From NCBI GenBank assembly GCA_001766965.1, contig MEKM01000177.1, positions 1 to 15,084 on the forward strand: 15,084 nt of DNA, in the 5' to 3' direction. The translations under genes were made by a program, and so were the position numbers. The first letter of the stretch is position 1; the number at the start of each line of letters is the position of its first letter. The notes under the pieces are model-generated. The model was not told the origin of the DNA and ran no database searches. It saw nothing but the letters and a program-made list of their open reading frames with translations. Origin of the DNA: Acidobacteria bacterium RIFCSPHIGHO2_01_FULL_67_28 (GTDB lineage Bacteria; Acidobacteriota; Terriglobia; Acidiferrales; 2-02-FULL-67-57). Below are positions 5,641 to 11,714 of this stretch, piece by piece.

Positions 5641-7660
5641 CTAGCTCCCTCCGCTGATAGGTCAATTCCTCGCGAAACTGAAATAGTTCCATGGTGATGG
5701 CCTTGGTGGGACAGCGTTGCGCACACAACCCGCAGCGGATGCACTTCTCTTCGTCCTTGAGCATGGCCGTCAGGTGGGAGCGCTGGTCGTCGTGAGCGCG
5801 GAGAAGGGCAGCCAGCTCCTCTCCTCCCGCCAGTTGCTGCGCCGGCACCAGCTTCAAGCACTTCTCCGGGCAGATATCCACGCAGCCGCCGCACAAGATG
5901 CACAGTTGGCCGTTGAACACCGGGTTGAGGCTGCACCCGAGACAGCGGTTCGCCTGGCGCTGCGCCTGCGAAGCGTCGTAGCCCAACTCGACTTCCGCGA
6001 TGCCAATGCGTCGCTCGATAGGCTGCGCGGGCACTTTTTCTCGAGGGAGGGACAGGCAAGCGGGAAGCAGGCGATGGCGGGGGATGGGCACCATACGACC
6101 GCGCGGCACCACGCGCAGTTCAGATCCTTCCAAGTAAGCAGCGATGGCGTGGGCCGCCTTCTGGCCGTCAGCCACCGCGTGAATGATGAGCCGCGGACCA
6201 AAAGCCACATCGCCGCCGGCATAGATGCCGGGAGCGCTGGTGGCGAGCGTGTCAGGATTAATCTGGAGCGTGCCCCGAGGCGTAACCTGGAGGCCATCCT
6301 CCGGGGTCAGGAAGGAGAAATCACTCGCCTGCCCAATGGCGAGGATGACCGTGTCGGCTTCCAGGACGGATTCAGTGCCGGGTTTGAAGGTGGGGTTGAA
6401 GCGGCCGCTGCTGTCAAAAACGGAGGCGACGTCAAGAAACTCCACTCCTGTCGCCTTGCCGTCTTTGCCCAGAATCCGCTTGGGGCCGAGGGAGGTGTGG
6501 AGTTTGATCCCTTCCTCCAGGGCTTCCTCGATCTCCCTGGGGTTGGCCGGCATCTCATGGGGGGCTTCCAAGCAGGCCATGGAGACTTCCTTCACCCCCA
6601 AGCGCAGGGCTGACCGGGCCACATCCATGGCCACCTTCATGGCGTCGGGCTGGCTCTCGGGAAGCTGCGCCACCTGGCGGAGCGTCTCCTGGGCTTCACG
6701 GAGCGCGGCCCGAAGCTCCTCGGGGCCGAGCTCTTCCAGGGGCGGGATCTTGCGCAGGGCTGAACGAGCCACATCCACCGCCACACCGCCGCCGCCGATC
6801 ACCAGCACCCGGCGCCCCAGCTCGACCTTGTAGCCCAGGTTGACGTTCAGGAGAAACTCGATCGCCCGCAGCACGCCGTCCTGTTCCACCCCTTCGATTT
6901 GCAGGGAGCGGGTAGCGTGCGCCCCGATGGCCAGAAAGATGGCTTCGTAGCCCTGGCGGCGAAGGTCGCGGAGGCTAAAGTCGCGTCCCAGACGGCTGTT
7001 GAGCTTCAGCTCAACGCCGAGGTCGAGGATGGCCTGGATTTCGGCGCGAATGAGCTCTCGCGGCACCCGATATTCTGGGATTCCCAATACCACCATGCCC
7101 CCGGGCAAGCCTTGAGCTTCGAAAATGGTCACTCGATGCCCGAGCACCGCGAGGTCGTGGGCTGCACTAAGTCCAGCTGGGCCCGAGCCCACGATAGCCA
7201 CCTTCTTCCCCCTCTGGTGCCGGGGCAGGAGTTGAAGAGCGGAGCGGTCACGAAAGGTGGTCGAATCCTGCGGCCCCGCGCCGAAGGGAGGAGGCTCCCG
7301 GGTGACGGCTTCTTCAGGAGTGCTGGGGGGCAGGCGGGGCTTGCCCTCTTTTCCGCCAGCCTCGCTTCCGTATTGCTCGGCCACAAACCGTTTCAGGGCG
7401 CGGATGGAGACCGCTTCATCCAGACGTCCGCGACGGCAGGCCGCCTCACAAGGAGCGCCGCACACGCGCCCGCAGATGGACGCCAACGGATTTGACTCGC
7501 GGGCGATAAGGTAGGCCTTTTGATACTCGCCGAGAGCGATGGCCTTGACATAGCCGCGGGCGTCGGTGTGGACCGGACAGTTAGATTGGCAGCTGATCAA
7601 CCCCCGGTAGTACTCGTAGTCGGGGATCCGTACCCGGTATTTCCTCTCGGGTTCGCTCAT
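5618..7660 (-). CDS. GltD-like FAD/NAD(P)H oxidoreductase with N- and C-terminal Fe-S modules, linked to the bc complex
   Basis: The 680-residue protein has three parts. First, an N-terminal GltD-type cysteine region (Cys24, Cys28, then Cys63, Cys67, Cys71, Cys75) that binds Fe-S clusters in that family. Second, an FAD/NAD(P)H two-dinucleotide fold with VAIVGSGPAG (154-163), VLVIGGGG (285-292) and the FAD motif GIYAGGDV (478-485). Third, a C-terminal ferredoxin-like part with two CxxCxxCxxxCP sets (Cys587/590/593/597 and Cys640/643/646/650), preceded by CLGC (573-576). It lacks any signal peptide, so it is cytoplasmic. It resembles the beta subunit of glutamate synthase, but no alpha subunit is nearby, and the gene overlaps the Rieske gene. 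This supports a role in electron transfer between NAD(P)H and the quinone-reducing side of the complex. Residues 293-303 and 343-353 are near-identical repeats flanking a helical insertion. The ATG has only a weak Shine-Dalgarno. Confidence 0.88.
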   Translation of the reverse strand: MSEPERKYRVRIPDYEYYRGLISCQSNCPVHTDARGYVKAIALGEYQKAYLIARESNPLASICGRVCGAPCEAACRRGRLDEAVSIRALKRFVAEQYGSEAGGKEGKPRLPPSTPEEAVTREPPPFGAGPQDSTTFRDRSALQLLPRHQRGKKVAIVGSGPAGLSAAHDLAVLGHRVTIFEAQGLPGGMVVLGIPEYRVPRELIRAEIQAILDLGVELKLNSRLGRDFSLRDLRRQGYEAIFLAIGAHATRSLQIEGVEQDGVLRAIEFLLNVNLGYKVELGRRVLVIGGGGVAVDVARSALRKIPPLEELGPEELRAALREAQETLRQVAQLPESQPDAMKVAMDVARSALRLGVKEVSMACLEAPHEMPANPREIEEALEEGIKLHTSLGPKRILGKDGKATGVEFLDVASVFDSSGRFNPTFKPGTESVLEADTVILAIGQASDFSFLTPEDGLQVTPRGTLQINPDTLATSAPGIYAGGDVAFGPRLIIHAVADGQKAAHAIAAYLEGSELRVVPRGRMVPIPRHRLLPACLSLPREKVPAQPIERRIGIAEVELGYDASQAQRQANRCLGCSLNPVFNGQLCILCGGCVDICPEKCLKLVPAQQLAGGEELAALLRAHDDQRSHLTAMLKDEEKCIRCGLCAQRCPTKAITMELFQFREELTYQRRELGEATPLS
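6602..6784. repeat. 33-bp imperfect direct repeat inside the oxidoreductase gene
   Basis: Positions 6602-6634 and 6752-6784 match at 29 of 33 bases, exactly 150 bp apart. They encode VAMDVARSALR and VAVDVARSALR. The 50-codon period keeps the frame, so the pair looks like an in-frame duplication of the NAD(P)-binding helix with intervening material. Confidence 0.75.
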
Positions 7661-8574
7661 GGGCCTGGTGTCCGGCTAGGTCGGCTCGGGGCCCGCCACT
7701 GCCCTCTGGCCAACCGGCTCTCCAACAAGAGGCAAACCTCTGGCATGCGCCAGGGCAATCGCCATACCATTTCGGCTGGCGGTTGCGTCTCTATCTACTT
7801 GGAAAAGCAGGGGGTTTTCTCGTCCGCGGATTTGTCGAACTTCTGGGCTCAGGGAATGTGGGGATTTTCAACAATGTTGCGTTCTTTACCCCGGACTCCG
7901 CCAATCGCCTAGCCTGTGGGCAATTGGCTTCGGGGTGCATGACAAGCTTTTTGGGAGAACCAGAAGCCAGCTTGGCTAGGAACCAAGGGTCGGCTTCATA
8001 GAGCAGTTGAGGGACCCTAACGGTGGCACGCCTGGATGTGATGGGCCGAAACCACAACTTCTCGAGCTGGGCTTCTACCTCATTGATTGCCCAAACCAGA
8101 AGCTCATGCCGCGCCAAAACCATGTGGTTTTGGCCCAATAGAATCGGCTGGCTCACGCCTTGGCCTTACAACAACTTGGACTGTCTGATAGACGGAACCT
8201 TTTTGGCGCACTTGCCAGGGGGCGGGTGTTGGGCTAGTAGAGTGAACCCGATCTCCTCAAAGCCAACTCAACGAACTCACCGGCAAAGCGAAGATACTCG
8301 CGCGCCTTTTGGTCGCACCAAGTCCCAATTCGATCGGCCTCCGTCCGTCGATCAATCGCCTCTTCGATCTTCCACACCTTCCTACAGACCACTGTGTCGA
8401 GTAAGTCGTCTACAAACTCGAACCGATTGGACTGGACAGTTCCTCCAGCGGTCAACGTTGACGTGCTCGCGTTTGTCCTAGCAGCGCGATTCTTGATCCC
8501 CCAGCGCAAGTAAGAACCATCACAGTGGAATGCCACTCGATGACGGACCTGACCAACATAACGGTTAAAGTCAG
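7661..8574. other. Long region without a convincing gene, upstream of the cytochrome operon
   Basis: About 900 bp separate the oxidoreductase start from the recombinase remnant. Two minus-strand frames, 7791-8156 (121 codons) and 8234-8536 (100 codons), are open, and the second has a coding-like C-terminal part (FVDDLLDTVV...EYLRFAGEFVELAL). Neither has a visible ribosome binding site, a recognisable domain or partners. A plus-strand frame (8023-8481) overlaps both and looks random. The base composition seems less GC-rich than the flanks, as in decayed mobile-element DNA. The promoter of the cytochrome operon must lie in its left part, but I could not identify convincing -35 and -10 boxes. 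Confidence 0.45.
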
Positions 8575-8857
8575 ATGCGTCGGCACCTCCTGAACCTGAG
8601 AACGCTCACAGGGCCCATTCACGACCACAAGATGGGCTTCTGGCGGGCGGTCGATCTCTCGGGGATCCCGCACATCCGGTTTCACGACCTCCGGCACACG
8701 TTTGCCACGAGGCTCGTGCGGTCCGGGGCGGACCTGATCACGGTGCAGCAGCTCCTGGGTCACTCAACCATTCGCATGACGGCCCGGTATGCGCACTCGC
8801 TGTGGGAGGACAAGGAGGCGGCGGTAAAGCTCCTGGAAGGGGCTTCGGTGTCCAGTA

Positions 8858-8876
8858 CTAGACACTATCTAGACAC
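8858..8876. repeat. 8-bp direct repeat at the integrase remnant's end
   Basis: CTAGACAC occurs at 8858-8865 and 8869-8876, separated by 3 bp (one helical turn start to start). It lies close to the likely end of the recombinase homology and near the tRNA, so it could be an arm-type binding site or simply codon-level coincidence. Confidence 0.35.
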
Positions 8877-8895
8877 CGCGGCCCAGTCCGGGGTC

Positions 8896-8924
8896 TTGCC
8901 AGCGGAGGCTAAGTCGGTGAGAAT
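8896..8924 (+). promoter_or_regulatory. Possible promoter of tRNA-Val
   Basis: TTGCCA (8896-8901), 17-bp spacer, GAGAAT (8919-8924), ending 9 bp before the mature tRNA 5' end. If real, the tRNA promoter is embedded in the recombinase remnant's open frame. The -10 box is weak (4 of 6). Confidence 0.3.
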
Positions 8925-8933
8925 ACAAGCAGT

Positions 8934-9010
<77 letters not shown>

Positions 9011-9031
9011 CTCCATATTCCGGAGAAACTC

Positions 9032-9253
9032 GTGAGCGGTCCGGCCAATCCTCTGAAAGTGGTCAAGACCAACTGGCACGTGGGTGACCAACGAGAAGTA
9101 TCGGCCCGAGCTCTGGAAGCTCTGCACGGCACCGACGCCTACGACTCCTACGAAAAGCTCTATCGGATCGACGGCCTGGCCTGGCGCCTGGAAGGCCGCA
9201 TCAGCCGCGCGGACGGCACGAGCGTCTGCTTCCTGCGTTGCGTAAACGAGTAG
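9032..9253 (+). CDS. Small hypothetical protein
   Basis: A 73-residue protein starting with GTG, preceded by GGAGA at good spacing (CCGGAGAAACTC). It begins 21 bp after the tRNA. The sequence is soluble and mixed in character, with a conserved-looking centre (DAYDSYEKLYRIDGLAWRLEGRISRADGT) that has no signal peptide, membrane helix or recognisable motif. I do not recognise the family. The ribosome binding site, the codon use and the absence of a competing frame on the other strand support it as real. It may be co-transcribed with the tRNA. Confidence 0.55.
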   Translation: MSGPANPLKVVKTNWHVGDQREVSARALEALHGTDAYDSYEKLYRIDGLAWRLEGRISRADGTSVCFLRCVNE

Positions 9254-9264
9254 TTGCCCCCAAG

Positions 9265-9297
9265 CAAGGAAAAGCCCGCCCCGGCGAAGGGACGGGC
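9265..9297 (-). terminator. Intrinsic terminator after the minus-strand membrane-protein genes
   Basis: Reading on the minus strand, GCCCGTCCC (9297-9289) pairs with GGGGCGGGC (9282-9274), 8 of 9 pairs with one C-A mismatch, around a 6-nt loop. TTTTCC follows (9273-9268). It lies about 40 bp past the stop at 9336. On the plus strand the hairpin is followed by purines, so it probably serves only the minus-strand operon. Confidence 0.6.
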
Positions 9298-9335
9298 AGA
9301 GAAAAAAACCCTAGGACCGTCGTCTCGAGTCCGGA

Positions 9336-9809
9336 TTAGAGACCGGAGACGCGGCTGGGGAAGGTGACCAGCCGGTGGCCGACCACGTTCCCGAAATACT
9401 CGAGGATGGTGGCCATCTCCAGCAGGCCCGACCGCCAGCTCGGCCAGCCCAGCAGCCGCTTCAGCCGCACCCACAAACGCAGGAGCTGGAAGTCCATGAT
9501 CAGCAAGCGCTCGGTGCGGGAGTAGCGCCCCACGTGCACGGTGGCGGCGTTGCGCAGGAGATAGGTCAGCGCCTCGTAGTCCCGCTCCAGGGTCGTCAGC
9601 AGGCCGGCGTAGTCGGCGATTTCTTCGGGGTATTCCGCCAGCGCCTTGCGGATGGCCAAGTACTCGAGCTGGTTGGCCTCCGCCACCTCGGCGCTGTAGT
9701 CCTGCTCAAAGCGCTGCCGCAAAACGGATTGAGCCGCCGATCGCAGCCAGAACAGCAGCAGCAACCCGGAACTGACCAGGATGAACACGCTGACAAAGTA
9801 AGCGAACAT
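9336..9809 (-). CDS. Single-helix membrane protein of unknown function
   Basis: The 157-residue protein starts with a strongly hydrophobic segment (residues 2-22, FAYFVSVFILVSSGLLLLFWL) and continues as a mostly helical, charged cytoplasmic part rich in Leu, Glu and Arg. I see Glu/Arg-rich helices at about 28-60 and 63-88, then RLLIMDFQLLRLWVRLKRLL. No catalytic motif is visible. The start sits 6 nt after the stop of the upstream seven-helix protein, and its ribosome binding site (GTGAGG) overlaps that stop, so the two are translationally coupled and probably work together in the membrane. An intrinsic terminator follows. The family is not recognised. Confidence 0.7.
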   Translation of the reverse strand: MFAYFVSVFILVSSGLLLLFWLRSAAQSVLRQRFEQDYSAEVAEANQLEYLAIRKALAEYPEEIADYAGLLTTLERDYEALTYLLRNAATVHVGRYSRTERLLIMDFQLLRLWVRLKRLLGWPSWRSGLLEMATILEYFGNVVGHRLVTFPSRVSGL

Positions 9810-9815
9810 CGAACC

Positions 9816-10541
9816 TCACTCGGACGAGATTTTTACTTTCACCAGGGATTCTTCGGGCCGGGGCACCGGTGCCACCGCCGCCTCGCCTTCAGGCACGCGC
9901 CAGAACGTGTACAGCCACAGCGCTACCATCAGGGTATAAGCCAGCGGAGGCACCATCGTCAAGGCATTCTTCAGCCCGCTGGACAGAAACTGCAAGGCAT
10001 AGTTGGCGGCATGGGCCGAGAAGTAGATCCCGAGGCCGGAGACCAGCAATACAAACCGGCGGCTCTCCGCATGCAGGTAGTTCATGGACAGCCAGAGCAG
10101 GAACGTGAGGAGCACCCCTACGAAAAACATGTTTTGCTGCAGCTCAATGAGGAAGCTGGAGTAAAGCGTCGAATAGTTGCGCCAGACAAAGAGAGCTGAA
10201 ATCCCCACCACCATGATGAAGAAAATGCCCAGGGTGGGCCGGATGTAAGGCCGGAAAACGGAGTCCCGCAGCAGCTTGTCAAAGAAGCTGGCAATCAAGA
10301 GGTATCCGATCATCGAACCAACAGCATCGCCTGTGTAGTAGAAATAGAAATACGTAAGAGAGCGGTAACCGTAGTAGTGGATAAAATAAAGAGTCCCGAG
10401 CGTGTGCGCGGCCGAAACCAGGATGTAGAGATTGATGAAAAAGTAGCGGCGGAAGATTTTTTGGCGCAGGCACACCCCCACCATTCCCAGCGAGATCGCC
10501 ACGCTGAGCAACGCCACGACCAAGTCGTAGGTGCCAATCAT
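9816..10541 (-). CDS. Seven-helix integral membrane protein of unknown function
   Basis: The 241-residue protein shows seven hydrophobic segments at about residues 5-25, 33-53, 66-87, 101-119, 131-155, 162-186 and 194-214, then a Pro/Glu-rich cytoplasmic-looking tail (VPEGEAAVAPVPRPEES). Aromatic residues are abundant around helix 3 (YFYFYYTGD). The layout is that of a sensor- or transporter-like seven-helix protein, but I recognise no signature of rhodopsins, 7TMR-DISM receptors or known transporters. It is coupled to the downstream one-helix protein. Upstream is a structured 90-nt spacer that ends right at its ATG, so its translation may be controlled by RNA structure. The Shine-Dalgarno (GGGG) is weak and lies inside that structure. 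Confidence 0.75.
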   Translation of the reverse strand: MIGTYDLVVALLSVAISLGMVGVCLRQKIFRRYFFINLYILVSAAHTLGTLYFIHYYGYRSLTYFYFYYTGDAVGSMIGYLLIASFFDKLLRDSVFRPYIRPTLGIFFIMVVGISALFVWRNYSTLYSSFLIELQQNMFFVGVLLTFLLWLSMNYLHAESRRFVLLVSGLGIYFSAHAANYALQFLSSGLKNALTMVPPLAYTLMVALWLYTFWRVPEGEAAVAPVPRPEESLVKVKISSE

Positions 10542-10631
10542 GGTCTAGCCCCGGCTAATCCCGAGGTAGCCCTCCGAAAACTAGACCCGGCAGCCTGCTT
10601 TCGCAGGCCAACTACGCTCTTGCCTCCGGGA
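10542..10631 (-). ncRNA. Structured intercistronic leader before the seven-helix protein gene
   Basis: On the minus strand this 90-nt spacer can form a hairpin GCCTGC-GAAA-GCAGGC (10608-10593) with a GNRA-type loop. An outer stem CCCGG/CCGGG (10630-10626 with 10590-10586) encloses that hairpin. A stem GGTCTAG/CTAGACC (10587-10581 with 10548-10542) ends at the ATG. The last stem shares bases with the outer stem and with a small TAGC/GCTA hairpin, so alternative folds are possible. I compared it with the GEMM-I cyclic-di-GMP riboswitch because of the GAAA loop, but the GACGCAAAGC core is absent. The class is unassigned. Confidence 0.4.
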
Positions 10632-10844
10632 CTAGTGCCCCAAATCCGGAATCGGCGGCGGCGGACCGCCACCAATCGCCAACACCACCGGGGTGTCCGA
10701 CCCCGAGTGCTGCGCCACGACGTTCTTCAAGCCGACCAGCGAGCATACCAGCAAGAAAGCAAACAGCAAGCACACAAGTAGACGTCGCATCTTCCCCAGT
10801 ACCCCCATCGAAGATTTGTTCCCCAAAAACGACCGAATTCTCAT
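10632..10844 (-). CDS. Small secreted peptide with Gly/Pro-rich tail
   Basis: A 70-residue precursor. The start at 10844 has an excellent ribosome binding site (AGGAGG, 6 nt before ATG); ATGs at residues 13 and 19 are poorer alternatives. A basic N-terminus leads into a signal peptide core (MRRLLVCLLFAFLLVCSLVGL) with likely cleavage after NVVA (about residue 44). This would release a peptide of about 26 residues ending GGGPPPPIPDLGH. The mature part has no cysteines. It lies 90 bp upstream of a seven-helix membrane protein on the same strand, behind an AT-rich palindrome. It could be a signalling peptide, a pilin-like or surface peptide, or a regulatory leader; nothing in the sequence decides between these. 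Confidence 0.6.
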   Translation of the reverse strand: MRIRSFLGNKSSMGVLGKMRRLLVCLLFAFLLVCSLVGLKNVVAQHSGSDTPVVLAIGGGPPPPIPDLGH

Positions 10845-10869
10845 CTCCTACCTCCTGCCAGGCAATAGG

Positions 10870-10875
10870 AATATA
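10870..10875 (-). promoter_or_regulatory. Possible -10 box for the secreted-peptide operon
   Basis: TATATT on the minus strand lies 26 bp before the ATG at 10844, but no good -35 is found at the expected distance. The AT-rich tract just upstream could replace it as an UP element or activator site. Confidence 0.3.
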
Positions 10876-10903
10876 GTCCCAAAAGTGAAGCCATGGCTAA
10901 CTT

Positions 10904-10924
10904 GTTGATAATAATAATATTAAC
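10904..10924. promoter_or_regulatory. AT-rich imperfect palindrome, operator candidate
   Basis: A 21-bp tract has 7-bp arms (one G-T) and repeated AAT units beginning GATAAT AATAAT. It is nested in an outer CTTGT (10901-10905)/ACAAG (10931-10935) pair and stands out in a GC-rich window. It resembles the hexamer pattern of Fur boxes (about 13 of 19 positions by eye), but AT-rich palindromes fit many regulators. Confidence 0.35.
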
Positions 10925-11006
10925 TGTAGTACAAGCCCCTTTTGGAACGTTTCTTGCCCTATTCCCACTCTCTTCATGCACTTTCCCGACCGTACCGGCG
11001 GCCTAG

Positions 11007-11015
11007 TGCTATAAT
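11007..11015 (+). promoter_or_regulatory. Extended -10 promoter of the HD-domain gene
   Basis: TGC-TATAAT: a perfect -10 hexamer (11010-11015) with the extended TGn element. No clear -35 is present, as is usual for extended -10 promoters. Transcription would start near 11022, about 36 nt before the ATG. Confidence 0.55.
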
Positions 11016-11057
11016 TTCCCAGCTATCGGCCTCCCACGGGACGCCTAGTCAAAAACG

Positions 11058-11642
11058 ATGATGGATCGTACCGAAGCTTGGAACTTGCTTTGCGAATTCA
11101 CGCAAAGCGACAGCCTGCGCAAGCATGCGCTGGCTGTGGAAGCCTGCCTGCGAGCCTATGCGGAAAAACTCGGCGGTGACAAGGACACCTGGAGCGTGGT
11201 CGGCCTGCTCCACGACTTTGACTACGAACGCTACCCGCAGGCACCCGACCATCCGCTCGAAGGCTCCAAGATCCTCCGGCAGCGCGGCTACCCGGATGAA
11301 ATCATCCAATCCATCCTCTCCCATGCCGACTACATGAACGTGCCCCGGGAGACGCCCCTGCAAAAAGCGCTTTACGCCTGCGATGAACTGGCCGGCTTCA
11401 TCACCGCCGTCACCCTAGTGCGCCCCAACAAGAGCCTGGCGGAGGTGGAAGTGCAGTCGGTGAAGAAGAAGTTCAAAGACAAGGCGTTCGCCCGCACGGT
11501 GAACCGCGAGGATATCTTCCGCGGGGCGGCGGAGCTGGGCGTGGACCTCGACACGCACATCGCCACCTGCCTCGAGGCCATGCGCGGCATCGCGCCCGAG
11601 CTCGGACTGGAGGGGAAAACGCCGGACGGCTCGCCCGGCTAG
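11058..11642 (+). CDS. HD-domain phosphohydrolase
   Basis: The 194-residue protein has an HD-type metal-dependent phosphohydrolase domain: His23 in SLRKHALAVE, the His52-Asp53 pair in GLLHDFDYERYP, His65 and His89 in later helices (DHPLEGSKIL, SILSHADY) and Asp109 in ACDELAGF. These match the H...HD...H...H...D ligand pattern of the superfamily, which acts on nucleotides or other phosphorylated metabolites in the cytoplasm. The specific substrate cannot be read from the sequence. ATG ATG starts the frame and no Shine-Dalgarno is evident, but an extended -10 promoter lies just upstream. It ends facing the mutase gene; its TAG stop is inside an inverted-repeat arm. Confidence 0.85.
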   Translation: MMDRTEAWNLLCEFTQSDSLRKHALAVEACLRAYAEKLGGDKDTWSVVGLLHDFDYERYPQAPDHPLEGSKILRQRGYPDEIIQSILSHADYMNVPRETPLQKALYACDELAGFITAVTLVRPNKSLAEVEVQSVKKKFKDKAFARTVNREDIFRGAAELGVDLDTHIATCLEAMRGIAPELGLEGKTPDGSPG

Positions 11643-11714
11643 TGCCGTTCCAACTTGTCACCCGACCCCGCTTTCGATCTCCGACGCTGCCCAGCTAAGT
11701 TGGAACGGTACTAG
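11639..11714. repeat. 18-bp inverted repeat spanning both stop codons of convergent genes
   Basis: CTAGTGCCGTTCCAACTT (11639-11656) and AAGTTGGAACGGTACTAG (11697-11714) are reverse complements except for one base, separated by 40 bp. The left arm contains the TAG of the HD gene, and the right arm the TAG of the mutase gene read on the other strand. No T-run follows either arm, so a bidirectional terminator or a small palindromic repeat insertion are both possible. Confidence 0.8.

Noticed and set aside
7791..8156. 121-codon minus-strand frame as a gene
   Set aside because: No ribosome binding site, no domain, a basic Pro/Arg-rich C-terminus typical of noncoding translation, and an overlapping open frame on the other strand.
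8208..8250. tRNA fragment (GGGTTCACTC-like T-loop on the minus strand) as an att site copy
   Set aside because: The flanking bases do not pair as a T stem and there is no match to the tRNA-Val sequence.
8234..8536. 100-codon minus-strand frame as a gene
   Set aside because: Its C-terminal half looks somewhat coding-like, but the N-terminal half does not and no start signal is visible; at most a decayed fragment.
10542..10631. GEMM-I cyclic-di-GMP riboswitch
   Set aside because: The GAAA-loop stem and a CCGGGTCTA-like 3' part look similar, but the conserved GGCAAAC and GACGCAAAGC segments are missing.
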